Shown here: positions 1-10,960 of the stretch, one piece after another
Layout: each line of letters starts with the position of its first letter
Numbering within the stretch: the stretch's first letter is position 1
Source: Tigriopus japonicus
Lineage: Eukaryota > Arthropoda > Copepoda > Harpacticoida > Harpacticidae
NCBI GenBank assembly: GCA_010645155.1
Contig: JAAGOF010000323.1
Coordinates: 572,571-636,570 of the forward strand
Direction of reading: 5' to 3'
Length of the DNA stretch: 64,000 nt
Notes under the pieces: model-generated
Told to the model about the DNA's origin: nothing
What the model saw: only the letters and a program-made list of their open reading frames with translations
Database searches by the model: none
Made by a program: the position numbers and the translations under genes

Positions 1-173
1 CGTTTTTTAAGCCTGGCCTTGGAAGGACAAGGCCGAAAAGGTTGAAATTTGGTCAGAATGACCAACATGGACCAACATACCACGCAAATATCTAAAAACC
101 CAGATGCAATCAAATAATCAAAACTTTTTTTAACAAAGACTGAAAAAGGGGCGGCGCAAAAGTTTGCATAACA
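1..173. repeat. Left inverted repeat of the Tc1-like element (partial)
   Basis: Reverse complement of 2955-3128. The inner end carries the motif AAAAGTTTGCATAAC at 158-172, the inner transposase-binding direct repeat. Its outer partner would lie off the window. Confidence 0.9.
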
Positions 174-1746
174 TTGAATCAATAATTTATAGGGCTTCGA
201 GATTAACTCCCAACACATGCGAGGGTCCACCTAACGTTTCTTGGCCTAAGTTGTTCGGGCGGAACCGGTCATTTGGCCAGGGTGAAAGGAGAATCTTCCT
301 GACAGAATATTTTTGAAGCCGATCGCAATGTTGTTCAAGTTAAGACACATAAACGTTCAAATGATTAAATTGAGGCATTTCTTTATTTTGAAGAATTCTT
401 TCACATTCTATTCTTTGATTCTAACTTCATTTTAATATTTGTCCTTGCTCTACTGCCAACATAGCCTTACATCTGCTTTGACAGATGAGGCCACTCATCT
501 ACCGGCCGACAGACATTACATTTCTTTTTCACCTGACCAATGCAACAGACACTCAGTGATTAAGAGGACGAGCATGTACGGAACTTTGTGTCAGCTTTTT
601 AAGTGAGAGGAGGCAGTAAGAAATGTGATAGCTGATGCCACGGATCATGCTGAGGCTATCAGGCAAGACCTGATGTTCGATCAAGCTGGCCGATTTCCTT
701 GGGAGGCCGCTTAGGCCAATGTTTTGATAAAACGTGCAAACACCGTCCGACCCGGCCCGCCACCAAGGGTTCTCAACTGACTAATTCCACAGGCCGGACA
801 AGCCAATCAGCTTCAGGCGCTTTCCCAAGGTTTCCGTCCGTTTTGAAAGAGACGTTCATTTTCCTTCTTAACAAGTGTGACCAGCAAACAGTGTCCAAAC
901 CAAACAAACTTTTGTGGCTCGATCTTGGAATGAAACAGGCATGTAATGAATGCATTTTCATCAAAAAGTCGAAAAAAGCTTAAATAGTTTTGATGCTTTG
1001 TTGTAGAATCTAATGTAATGTATCTTATCTTTAGTGTAAATAACATAGCGGAAAACGAAAATTAAAAACAATCACACAGAACCTCTCTTCATTTAGAAAT
1101 ATTAACCACACAAATGATTCAGGTTACTGTAATATTTTCAAAAGTGTTAATAGAAGAAAAATTGTCACTAAAATGTTGTAATAACATAATGATGCATTGT
1201 TTTTCAATATAGTTTAAAAGCACAAGTCTTCAGAACAAAAACAGGGGCTAAACACTTTTGTAATGACCAAAGAAAGGCTAAATAGGGCTAATCAAAATTT
1301 AAAATAACTGAATAATAATTTTTGAAAGCTTAAAGCCCCTCCCGAGAAAAAAAATAGCCTATTTGGTTTCTCAGAGCTAAGCTTCGTCACCATGTCGCTT
1401 TTGTGTTGGTGTGGGCACCGTGGGCACGTCTTGTGGACGGTGCGGGCATTTTCCCTCCAGCCGAACCGCTGCTCTTTTGCATGAAAGGAAAAAGAGAATG
1501 TCTACGGTGGACTGCACCGTCTGCACCCAAGGTAGACAGTAAAGACTTGGAAATGCTTAAACCTCGGTTTTTGAAGGAATTTAGAGCATTTCTTTTGAAG
1601 AGAGATGACTTCTACAGATGTGAAAGTAACATTTGGATTTCAAAAAAGCCAACCTAAATTTAATAAAATTTGTTGTAAAACGAGCCCACTTGAATGTACT
1701 AATAGAGCAAAGCCTCGAAGGATTTAGCCCGGAAAAAAGTGCAGGT
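174..1746. other. Unexplained insert between left inverted repeat and transposase
   Basis: No long ORF and no family I recognise. The right side of the element has only about 155 bp between transposase start and inverted repeat, so this side is anomalously long. It may be a nested insertion, captured host DNA, or the join of two Tc1 copies. I found no target duplication inside it that would fix the boundaries. Confidence 0.6.
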
Positions 1747-2799
1747 CTACCACCAGAGGCCACCACTTTCAATTTTGGTACTGCCCATTGAAAACCCCTT
1801 AGCCTTCAAAATAGCTAATAGTCGCTTTTTGTAACTCTTAACAAGATTGTTACAAGTCTCAGGGGGGATATTATGCCACTCTTCAATGGCCACGGACTCC
1901 AACTCGGTCAGATTCTTGGGCTTCCTCATCCTGATTCTCCTCTTGAGCTCTTGCCACAGATTCTCAATAGGATTCAGGTCTGGATTCATCGCTGGCCAGT
2001 CCAGCACCTGAATGCCATTGTCTGTGAGCCATTGCTTGACCATTCGACTCGTGTGCTTTGGATCATTGTCGTGCTGGAACAAGAAATCCGGACCCAACTC
2101 CAACTTCTCCGCCGACTGCTGCAGGTTTTCTTGAAGGATCTTGCAGTAGTCCTCCTTCTTCATGATCCCCTTGATCCTCACGATGTTCCCTGGACCACGG
2201 GCACTGAATGCTCCCCAGCGCATGATGGAACCACCCCCGTGCTTGACTGTGGGAAGGGTGTTCTTCGGGAGGTAAGCCTGTCCAGGACGGCGATAGACAG
2301 TTTGGACGTGGTTGTGACTGAAGAGCTCAATTTTCGTCTCATCCGACCACAAGATGGATTGCCAGAAGCTCTCGTCCTTGTCCAGATGGTCCTTGGCGTA
2401 CTTCAACCGCGTTTTGGCGTGTCTTGGCTTCAAAAAAGGGGTGCGCCTCGGCCGCCTTGCCTGAAGTCCAGCAGTCCTGATGGTCCTCGATATGGTATCC
2501 TTTGAAACCTTGAGACCCTCATTGGCAAGGTCATCCTGGATCTCACCCAAGGTTGTACGAGGGTACTGCTCCACCTTTTGCACCACTTTTCTGACGGATC
2601 TTGCCGGAAGCTTACGAGGTCGTCCAGGCCGGTCAGCATTGCCAACATGTCCTCGCTGCTGGAAACGTCGGACCACTCCTTGGATGGTCGGGATGGGAAT
2701 ACTTAAGGTCTTGGATATCTTCCTGTATCCCTGGCCTTTCTTGTGGAGGTCAATGATCGTGGCCTTGGTCTCCAAGGCTAACTCTTTTGCTGCACCCAT
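1747..2799 (-). CDS. Tc1/mariner-superfamily transposase, DD34E, intact (350 aa)
   Basis: Catalyses cut-and-paste transposition at TA sites. The N-terminal third is the paired-type DNA-binding region with two helix-turn-helix parts (a motif like HKKGQGYRKISKTLSIP near residue 20, then a GRPRKL linker). The catalytic domain keeps all three acidic residues: the D of WSDETKIELF, the D of QHDNDPKHT and the E of NPIENLW. I count 34 residues between the second D and the E, the Tc1 signature. A glycine-rich HGGGSIMRWG box is present, as usual. A basic run RRPRR after the DNA-binding part may be the nuclear signal. Length is normal for the family and there is no frameshift or internal stop. The frame starts at an ATG and has its own flanking inverted repeats. 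Confidence 0.95.
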   Translation of the reverse strand: MGAAKELALETKATIIDLHKKGQGYRKISKTLSIPIPTIQGVVRRFQQRGHVGNADRPGRPRKLPARSVRKVVQKVEQYPRTTLGEIQDDLANEGLKVSKDTISRTIRTAGLQARRPRRTPFLKPRHAKTRLKYAKDHLDKDESFWQSILWSDETKIELFSHNHVQTVYRRPGQAYLPKNTLPTVKHGGGSIMRWGAFSARGPGNIVRIKGIMKKEDYCKILQENLQQSAEKLELGPDFLFQHDNDPKHTSRMVKQWLTDNGIQVLDWPAMNPDLNPIENLWQELKRRIRMRKPKNLTELESVAIEEWHNIPPETCNNLVKSYKKRLLAILKAKGFSMGSTKIESGGLWW

Positions 2800-2954
2800 A
2801 ATTGCTTCAAAACAGAGAGGTTACATGGAGATTTTCGCCTTTTTTATAACCTTTAGAATCATCCAGACTTTTTTCATCATCAATCTCTTGAAAACAATAG
2901 AAAATTACAGGTGTTTCTCGAAAAATCTCACACTTTCCTCGACTTGCTCAAAAG

Positions 2955-3168
2955 TGTTATGCAAACTTTTGCGCCGCCCCTTTTTCAGTCTTTGGTAAAA
3001 AAAAGTTTTGATTATTTGATTGCATCTGGGTTTTTGGATATTTGCGTGGTATGTTGGTCCATGTTGGTCATTCTGACCAAATTTCAACCTTTTCGGCCTT
3101 GTCCTTCCAAGGCCAGGCTTAAAAAACGAGCTGACGCTCGACGTTATGCAAACTTTTCTGATAGACTG
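2955..3168. repeat. Right inverted repeat with two direct repeats (IR/DR structure)
   Basis: The motif TTATGCAAACTTTT occurs twice, at about 2957 (inner) and 3144 (outer), roughly 187 bp apart. This is the IR/DR arrangement known from Sleeping Beauty-type Tc1 elements, in which the transposase binds both sites of each arm. The element ends in ...AGACTG at 3168, followed by TA. Confidence 0.85.
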
Positions 3169-3170
3169 TA

Positions 3171-4484
3171 CACACATTATGGCTATACATAGACTTGAAA
3201 TAATCAGATTGTGTCCAAAAACTCGACACTTGCGATATTCAAGACTTTGATATAATGGTTATTTTTAGAATTACAAATGCCCCTTACACAATTTTTTGTT
3301 TGATATGACTTCTGATTTATGTTACACCATATTTCAGAAACTTTTGATTTTTATTTAGTCACTCAAATTGTCAATCGCTAATAAACTAGTCAAAAACAGA
3401 TCATTCAAACTGAAACATCCTAACAACTGATAAACATCATGGGATGTTACTTAGGAGGCTGGGCCAAATGTTGATTGAGGGAATTGAAACTGGCGTATTT
3501 TTCACACGTAATGTTTTCATTTTTTTCAGAGATAAACTTTGATGTTATTGTGAATGTTTGAACATTTTCTAAAACTTTTATTTATAGAATAAAGGTTTTG
3601 ACGGGTCGATTTTAGTTTTGTGCGAAAGCGCCATTTTTAGTGAGAAATTTTATTTCAATTTGTTGCCTAAGGCTTTCCAAAGGTGGCCGAAAGTGGCCGA
3701 ATTTCAGAGCAAAAGTGGCCGAGAAACTACCCCAGAACGTGGCAACCCTGTTTAATGACGAAGTTTGTAGAAGACGCTATCTGTTGAATACATTAAATAC
3801 ATTGCGCTTTCTTTCATTTAGTCATTTGTAGTTTGTTTAGTAGAAATTGTTTCATGCAATGCCATTTTCCCTGAACAACAGTGTTTCTCTATTTAGCATT
3901 TTCAAAATACTCTTTTTGTGCTACTTTTTGAATGAGGACAAGAGATGGCGTTGTTAACTGAATAAAAAGATCAGAATGAAAAGAATCTCATTGGCTCCCT
4001 CCTCATACAGTTAGGGTACATTCCTGAACTATTTTGTCAACAATGAAGATTTGCTTCGGTTATGTACTACTTGGAAGATCAAAGCTAAACAACAAAATGA
4101 CGCCTCTTGACATTTAGAGGGGACAGATTAGAGTACTGTCGTCTCGGGTTGTCTATTCAGCTAAAGTCGAATACTCTGGAGTTCTTTGTCCGTCTCATTC
4201 GCTTTCCTGTGTCGACCTAGAAAGTTGTTACATTCTCAAAATTTATTGAGGATGCCATATATTGATTGCGTGTACGAGGTAAGCATTATCAATGAAAAAA
4301 AACAATGGAAGTAAGACTGAATTATGATAAAATAAAATTAAAACTCCTGCTCATATTACATCGTTTGAAAACACGAGCCAAGGACAACCCTCTGTGCGTC
4401 ATCTTTCTGTGATGCCAAAAGCACCCATCCTCCCATAAAGCTTGTTTAAAAACGAAAATTGTTGTTAAAACTTCTCTACTAAAG
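3171..4484. other. Gene-free flank upstream of EF-hand gene
   Basis: No gene recognised. A short GTGGCCGA motif recurs three times around 3684-3720, and GAACGTGGCAACCCTG near 3735-3750 resembles the tip of a Tc1/mariner element, but no second end was found. An upstream exon of the EF-hand gene should lie here or beyond; I could not fix it. Confidence 0.5.
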
Positions 4485-7180
4485 GATCCGATCATGAAGA
4501 TTCTGTCACTTTGGACATCCGGCGTCAAAATCGAGCTCAACTTGAATGGGCCTTCAACACCTTTGACACCGACAATTCTGGCACAATCTGTCGTTCCGAG
4601 CTGCGTGACGTGCTTCGAGCTTTAGGTCATAACCCCAGCGAGGATCAAGTCAATGACCTAATGGCCAGGGTGGGTAAGCCTCCAAAGGCAATCATGGTGA
4701 TGACTAGGGACAGGAAGTTTAGACGAATAAAACTGTCAAATTAAACGAAAAAAGACGAATAGCACTGCCAGATTAGACGAAAAAAAAACGAATATAACTA
4801 ACCGATTAAACGACAAAAGGGGCGAGAGTAAAAGTTCCCATAAAACGAAAAAAAATGCTTATAAGACGTAAAAATCGGATCAATTTCCCAAAAGGGCGAA
4901 TGAAACTGTTTTATAAGAAAGAAGACAAATTAAGTGCCCGTACAGACGAAACAAGACTTAAAACTGCTCCCACAAAATAGACGATACCGGGGAAAAAATC
5001 TGTCTGCTTTTGCAAAAACGGCGAAATCTAGAAAATTAAAAAAAGGAAGTAATTAATGGGCAAGAGATTTTCGGTAGTACAAATGTCAAATTAAAACCAA
5101 GAGTTCAAAAATGCCTCTTTTTAAGGAGCGTTTCCTGTAGAGCTGAAGTTAGATATGCAGATACATTAATTGTTCTCATGGCCAGAAAGCTTTTTCAACC
5201 CAAAAAGTAATGAAATAGAAATAGTGGTGCAAAACCACAACTGACAATCAAATTATTACTTTGCCATATGTTTTGGCGTTGAACTTTCTTCTTAGTTTTT
5301 ATTTGCTTGGAAAATTGAAAACAACGCTTAATGAGCTTGAAATCCAAGAAAATTCAATTTTTTTGCCAATTAAACGAGAAAAGACGAATAAAATTGCCCG
5401 ATTAGATGAAAAAGACGAATAAAATCCAAATTAAACGAAAAAAGAATTCGCGACAAATAAAGGTAAAAAAGACAAAAAAGATGAATCAAGACGAATAAGT
5501 TCATTCGTCTAAAGTTCCTGTCCCTAGTGATGACCGTTGGTATTTAGTTGTTATGATTATTCATCCTAGGCTGACGAGAATGGCTCTGGAGCTTTGGATA
5601 TGGAAGAGTTTTTGAAGTTTTGTGACTCTCATTTCCGGACATTCGACCCTGAATCGGATCTTTTTCCTGTATTTCGGCTTCTAGACTCTCAAGGAGTCGG
5701 ACTCATTCAGGTATGTTGTTTTTCAAATTTATGGGAAGGATTACCATATTATTAGTGATGTAACTTGGTACTTGGGCAAGCCATTTTTACTTGAGTTCAT
5801 AAGCCGGGGTCGCCAATTAACCGTTGTGAAATCGTATTCCCCTCTGTCTACCAATCTGCAGAAACCGGATTTTTCATTAAAGAGCACCGAAAGGCGCGAA
5901 GGGTTGCAAACAAAACTCAAATTTGTGTTTACTTAAATACTTGAGCTTAACACAAATTCTCCATGCGATGACCCTAACTTGCAACCTCCAGTGCAAAAAC
6001 TTGACCAATCCCAGATTTCACATCACTACATATCATGTTACAGACCAGATGGCAATAACAGTCTAGGCTTGCCAAAATTGTCTCAGTTTTCAAGGGTCAG
6101 ATTTTAGAAAAAGATTGCATTTATCCCAATGACATGGATTATGCATGTTGAGGAGTATTGCAAAATAATTTGAAAACGAAACGCGAAATTGAAAAACTTC
6201 AATTAAACAATTTATTGGTGTTTAGGTTTGGTTCCTCCAGGAACTGCACTCCTCTGGGCATCTTTTTTTCAAAGTTGGACATTCCTGATTCAATGGTTTG
6301 GAAGAACCCCCTCTATTTCAGTAGTAAAATTTTAGATAACAACAATGAAACATATTTTTTTTCAAAAAGTTTTGCTTTAAAACCCTCCCAAATTGCTTTT
6401 CCAACTTCAACGTGTGCAGATGAGAAAGGAATTATTACAATTACATGGTTCAAATCTTCGTCTTCCAAACTTTTTTCCCGCCAAAATCAGCGTGGCGAAA
6501 CCTGACAAGAAGTTGAAAAAGACAAAATCATATGCTGAAACAAAAAGATCAATTATCCATACTTGAACATTTGAACGTGCAATAATGCAATGATGAAAAA
6601 ACACTTCTGTTGAAACACTGAAAATCTGGATTGCTTTTTCTTCGAGTGCCAAATATGAAATCACAAGTTATCCCTCCCATTGGCGTGATGTTAGCTCCAA
6701 CATGAGAGTATGGTGTGAGGTTGTTTATCTGACTTAATTTTAATATAATTTTGATGAAAAATGTGATCATTAGTTTAAATTTAAAGTCATTCAAACTAAT
6801 GCTTTTTAAATAAACTCTGCATTGTAAATGCAACAACCTTGCTGAGAGTATTCTTTAGGGCTGTTAAACTGACTTGATTTTTTGAATACTCGAACTACTT
6901 GCATTACTTCAACTAACATTCAATTTCATGCTTGAGAATTATTTTGACTATACTTCATTTCCATTAGTATACTCTGACTAAACTCCACTTGATTGTAACA
7001 TCCCTCCTCAGGTTGATAATTGGTCCTTTTTAGGTAAGGCATATCAAGCATCTCGTGGAGGCCTATCCTTGGGACAAGACCACCCCATCGGATGTGGAAG
7101 AGCTTTTACATGGAAGAGATGAAAACGAATCATTGGATTTTGACCAATTCGTCCATCTAATCACTGGGGTCTCTTTCTGA
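4485..7180 (+). CDS. EF-hand calcium-binding protein (calmodulin/troponin C-like), first exon missing
   Basis: Three coding exons join in phase: 4485-4669, 5570-5710 and 7034-7180 (TGA). Donors are GTGGGT and GTATGT; acceptors are CCTAG and TTTAG. Together they give about 156 residues. EF loop 1, DTDNSGTICRSE, and loop 2, DENGSGALDMEE (beginning just after the first splice), are canonical with E at position 12. Loop 3 (DSQGVGLIQVRH) and loop 4 (around GRDENESLDFDQ) have lost key ligands, so probably two sites bind calcium. The family is a cytosolic calcium sensor; the partner is unknown. There is no in-frame ATG in the first visible exon, which needs an upstream exon ending in phase 1. The exact 5' boundary (4485 or 4500) is uncertain. 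Both introns contain hAT elements. Confidence 0.85.
4705..5526. mobile_element. Non-autonomous hAT-type element (822 bp) in EF-hand intron
   Basis: Terminal inverted repeat TAGGGACAGGAA at the left and its complement TTCCTGTCCCTA at the right, flanked by a perfect 8-bp direct repeat GTGATGAC (4697-4704 and 5527-5534). The 8-bp duplication points to the hAT superfamily. The interior is A-rich, made of many degenerate copies of a GACGAATAAAACTG / AAACGAAAAAAG unit, and codes for nothing. Confidence 0.88.
5753..6028. mobile_element. hAT-type MITE (276 bp) in second EF-hand intron
   Basis: The ends read TAGTGATGT and ACATCACTA. Flanks are CATATTAT (5745-5752) and CATATCAT (6029-6036), an 8-bp duplication with one mismatch. 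There is no coding capacity. Confidence 0.72.
6041..6486 (+). repeat. Dispersed repeat A, copy 1
   Basis: Matches the reverse complement of 10334-10803 over most of its length: shared CAGTCTAGGCTTGCC at the start, GGGTCAGATTTT inside, and a CCCGCCAAAA end. It lies in the second visible intron of the EF-hand gene, directly after the MITE. A weak reading frame, with SKILD shared by both copies, hints at a decayed coding origin. The family was not recognised. Confidence 0.75.
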
Positions 7181-9258
7181 ATCATTCAGATCACTCGAGT
7201 TGGCATCCATCTCCCGAACTGACAGACTTGTTCCCGTCACGTCAATGAAATGCACTTACAACCCAAATGGATTAGCCCATTTGTACTCGTATGTTCCCAT
7301 GTGGTTTAGTTTTGTGTAGCCTGTCTGATTGGATCTTGCTCAGTTCCATGTCAAAATATGATGAATCGGCTTTCCTTTTCTGTTTTACAAGCTTTGATTA
7401 TAAGAAAGGTCATTTCTCTTCCTGATTGGGCCAAGGCACAAAAGGTCAGTACCTCTTTGAAAGAGACAAATTGGAACACATTCATGTGTTCCTCCAAGAA
7501 TCCACGCATTCTAAACGTGGATTGGTGCCACTGAAGGTAAGCAATGGTCTCTATGCACATATATGATTGCATGCGTGTGTAAACCCGAGCCCTGAGTAAT
7601 GATTGGTTGGTCGGTTTTGACCACGAAAGAAACTTACGTGTAAGCAAGCGTATTGGATTACCATCTCCCAAGGCCAATAAGGCTGTTGTTCCACAGGCTC
7701 TTATTAGAAGTAAGTTTCCTCTTCTCTTGAATAGTCATCTCACTCTTACAAAAACTCCCCACCAAACCCAATCTTGGTGCTCTCAATATTGCATTCCTCA
7801 ACTTTGGTTCCTTCAGAAAGTCTCCGCCGTGTTGTATTTCCAGCCGTAAAAATGAGAAAACTTATCGGAAATGGGATGCCAAGCCTCTTCAACTCAACCC
7901 TCTCTCTCTCGATTTTTTCCCCGCTCTCAACATTGACAAGCATCCCTAGAAATTGTCTGTTCCTGACATTCCCACAAGCATATAGAGAGCAATTTCTAAA
8001 CATGTCGTGTGCCCAAATTGGCTCAAATTGAAAGAGAAATCAAGACTCTTCCAAAGAGATGAGACTTGATGACTGTAGTGGAAGCTTAAGCACAACTGAT
8101 CCAAGTGGCTTGAAAGGGCTCGCATCTACCTATATTGTGGAGTTATGGCCTTGGGCCATTTGAGAAGCTTGAATGCAAAAAATGGAGCACGAATTTTGAA
8201 GCGCGGTCCATTTATTGCTACAGCATCCTTCTTGTTAAACAATAATGAAGTTACCATATGATGATGGTCTTCGTGGAGGCTTTCAAAAGAATGTGTGAAG
8301 GTTGTGTGGTGGTTAGAATGAGGAGTTGTGAGAAAAAAAAAGCATTTTTAATGGAAGGGCTTTCAATGTTTTTTTGCATTATTTGCAGGTAGTAAGTAGA
8401 AAAGGAAGATACCCCGTGAACATTTTGAAGACATTCAAGAATAGTTAACCTTCATTTTAGCATGTTGCATCCTGTTTGCTTGTATCAGCACTTAACAGGT
8501 GTCTTGATTGATGGGAACCTTCAGAACATACTAAGTTTGGAACAATGTAAAAACTGATTGAGAGGGTTTATTGTTGAGAAAAATACGTGCTGGAGCAGTG
8601 TGAAAAATCTTCCTTTTTTGTCATTTAGGGAAAGAAGATATTAAGTACACTCGTTTGTTTAACTTGAGTGTAGCAGAAAAATATATGCACCATAAAGTCT
8701 GTAATACTCACAATATCCAAACCCACTTCTATTTATAGACTCATTCTAGTCCACTTAAAGTTCTTTCATTGGCTAGTACAACTAAAGAGAACTATTTTGA
8801 ACAAAAAAAATATATGAAAGTCTTGCGTTATATAAGGATGTGCAGTTCTCATTTGGGACAAAAAGAACGAAGTCCAAATCTCCCACTGCGCATAAAAAAA
8901 CACTCGTTCTCATTGTTCCGTCCTTTCTTGTTCTTTTGAGTCCTTGAAGCTTGGCCCAATATAAGAAGACAACTTAAAACTAAGTTTTCAACCAAATATT
9001 AACTTTTTTCTTATCCTAAAGTCATTTACACGATACGGTTCCTCACCCTAGTGTCTTTAAAAAACAAAACACAAGAACAAAAAAGAGCCACAATGATTTT
9101 CATCTCATCAACATGCCAAATCAGCGTTCTCAGGTGGTTTCAGGTCGGTCGAAAAATTTTGATCTGGTTTTTAAGTCGAAAATTTCCGAGCTCTTTTACT
9201 CTTAGGCCGAAAATTTCCGATATCGTTTTTAGGTCAAAAATTTCCGATCTCCTTTTTT
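7181..9258. other. 3' flank of EF-hand gene, no further gene seen
   Basis: Presumed 3' UTR and intergenic DNA. I saw no protein family, RNA gene or clear transposon end. The short ORFs present lack splice sites or family resemblance. Confidence 0.5.
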
Positions 9259-9352
9259 GGTCGACAATTTTCGATCTCGTTTTTATTGGTCGACAATTTT
9301 CGATCTCGTTTTTATTGGTCGACAATTTTCGATCTCGTTTTTATTGGTCGAT
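9259..9352 (+). repeat. 29-bp tandem repeat, three full copies plus a partial
   Basis: The unit begins GGTCGACAATTTTCGATC at 9259, 9288, 9317 and (partial) 9346. The full copies look identical. The 120 bp upstream hold older, diverged units of the form AGGTCAAAAATTTCCGAT, so the array grew from the left and its right part is recently amplified. Confidence 0.95.
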
Positions 9353-10333
9353 TTTTTTTGCGTGCCTTTCTTCCACCTTCTGCCAATATGGCAGAAGGTT
9401 TTCTGCAGAAGGCAGAATATCTGCCACTTCACATATACCATTGCCACAAACTTTTCTATCCTGCCATTTCCTGCCACTTTCCCCCCACTTTTTCACTGTC
9501 TCTGTCTCTGCTCAAGTGCTTTTACTCTTGCAAAGAGTAAACTGCTGTAGAGCAATACATAAAAGGCTAAATTTGGTCTGAAAAGCCTCTGAAAAAGGTG
9601 TAATCTATTCAACCTAGAAGAAACTAAAACTTAATTTTTGGCAACCTAATTATGTCATAATTTGCCCAAAAATTAACCTAAAATATTCAGCCCTAATTAT
9701 AACCCTAGGTGAAATGTTTTACCCAAGAGCAGTCATAACAAAACTTCGTCCTCAGTCATTGCGTGGAGAGAGATTCACTCTGAGAGTCAACAAAGGTGCG
9801 ACAACATAACAGCTATAACAAAATAAAAATATTTCTTATGATTGGTTGTCATTTGAAGAGTTTTGTGCGTGTATTTTCCAAACTCAAAGATTGATCCAAT
9901 ATCTATCCCAGGGTACAATCAAATTAACCTCCATTCACTCTTAGGTTAAATTGGAAAAAAAAGCTAAATATTAGAATCATTCTTGATTTAGGAATACTTT
10001 TGGTGCCGGCCAAGATTAAATATGATTGTATTGCATCCCGCAATGAAGGAAAACTTTTCGTTAAAAGAATAATGCTACTGGGCGAACAACATTCTTCAGA
10101 GTACAAACTATGTGAGTCAAAGTTTTTGCTATTTTGTAGTTAAAAATTAATGCTTCCTTTTAAGGGCCAAAACATGTGATTTTTTGAACTCTTGGTTGCA
10201 AGGGCCGTAGTTTTGAACCTCGCTCGGACAGATTACCTAGCCATCACATCATCTATTTCTCCAAAGGACATATTCTAGTGCAGGAACAAATAGGTTCTTT
10301 ACCTATGGCTGGAATTACTAGTGATGTCATCAT
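9353..10333. other. Gene-free stretch
   Basis: No gene or bounded element recognised. A pyrimidine-rich part follows the tandem array. Confidence 0.4.
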
Positions 10334-10803
10334 TTTTGGCGGGAAAAAAAATTCGGAAGACACATTTCTGATGAGTGTGAAAGGTAGGTAAAACAAAGAT
10401 TTAGGCCTGGCAATTGCAACAATTCCTTTCTCATGTGCACAACTTGAAGTTGGAATAGCAATTCTTGACATTTTTTTGCTAAAAAAATATGTTTGGTTGT
10501 TTTATCTAAAATTTTGCTACATAAATTGAAGGGGCTCTTCCGAACTATTGAACCAGGAATGCCCGACATTGAATGACAAATTGGCCAGAGGAGATCGGTT
10601 CCTGCGGCAAGTAAACCTGAAAACACATAATTTGTTTAATTGTAGGCTTCCAATTTCTCCATTTGCTTTTAAATCACTTTGCAATACTTCTAAACATACA
10701 TTAATCTTGTCATTGCTCTTAAATGCAACTCTTTTCGAAAATCTGACCCTTCAAACTGAGACATTCTTTTGGCAAGCCTAGACTGCTACCGGCAGCAGGT
10801 CTG
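10334..10803 (-). repeat. Dispersed repeat A, copy 2 (inverted relative to copy 1)
   Basis: The reverse complement aligns with 6041-6486. Similarity stops at CCCGCCAAAA on one side and near CAGACC on the other. Confidence 0.75.
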
Positions 10804-10960
10804 TATTTTGAGACGGTAATCGCTCCCATGGATATGGATTATCGTTAAATGATCGTCTTGAGAAAGGCCGGGGAGGAGTTTCGAACCTAGGACCTTCCTC
10901 CCTTCCTCACAAAAGTACAGTGAGGTAACCTCATCCACAGATCTCTACCCTGCAAACCTT
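10804..10960 (-). repeat. Possible tRNA-derived SINE fragment
   Basis: On the minus strand GGTTCGAAACTCC (10876-10888) matches a Pol III B box, and a tRNA-like stretch with TGGATGAGGTTACC lies about 45 bp upstream. No 3' tail or flanking duplication was found, so this is only a candidate. Confidence 0.3.

Larger units (their letters stand above)
1..3168 (-). mobile_element. Tc1-like DNA transposon, left tip cut by window edge
   Basis: The outermost parts are a long inverted repeat: positions 1-173 are the reverse complement of 2955-3128 with only a few differences. The right copy runs 40 bp further, to CTG at 3168, followed by the TA target dinucleotide (3169-3170), so the missing left tip should lie about 40 bp before the window. 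The element encodes one intact transposase on the minus strand. Total length (about 3.2 kb) is roughly twice that of a usual Tc1 element, because about 1.57 kb of unrecognised DNA lies between the left repeat and the transposase stop. Near-identical arms and an open reading frame suggest recent activity. Confidence 0.9.

Noticed and set aside
1873..2505. Long plus-strand ORF
   Set aside because: Antisense shadow of the Tc1 transposase.
4252..4278. Attractive start exon for the EF-hand gene: ATG, nine codons, then a GTAAGC donor
   Set aside because: It ends in phase 0, but the next usable acceptors (exon start 4485 or 4500) need phase 1, so the frame would break.
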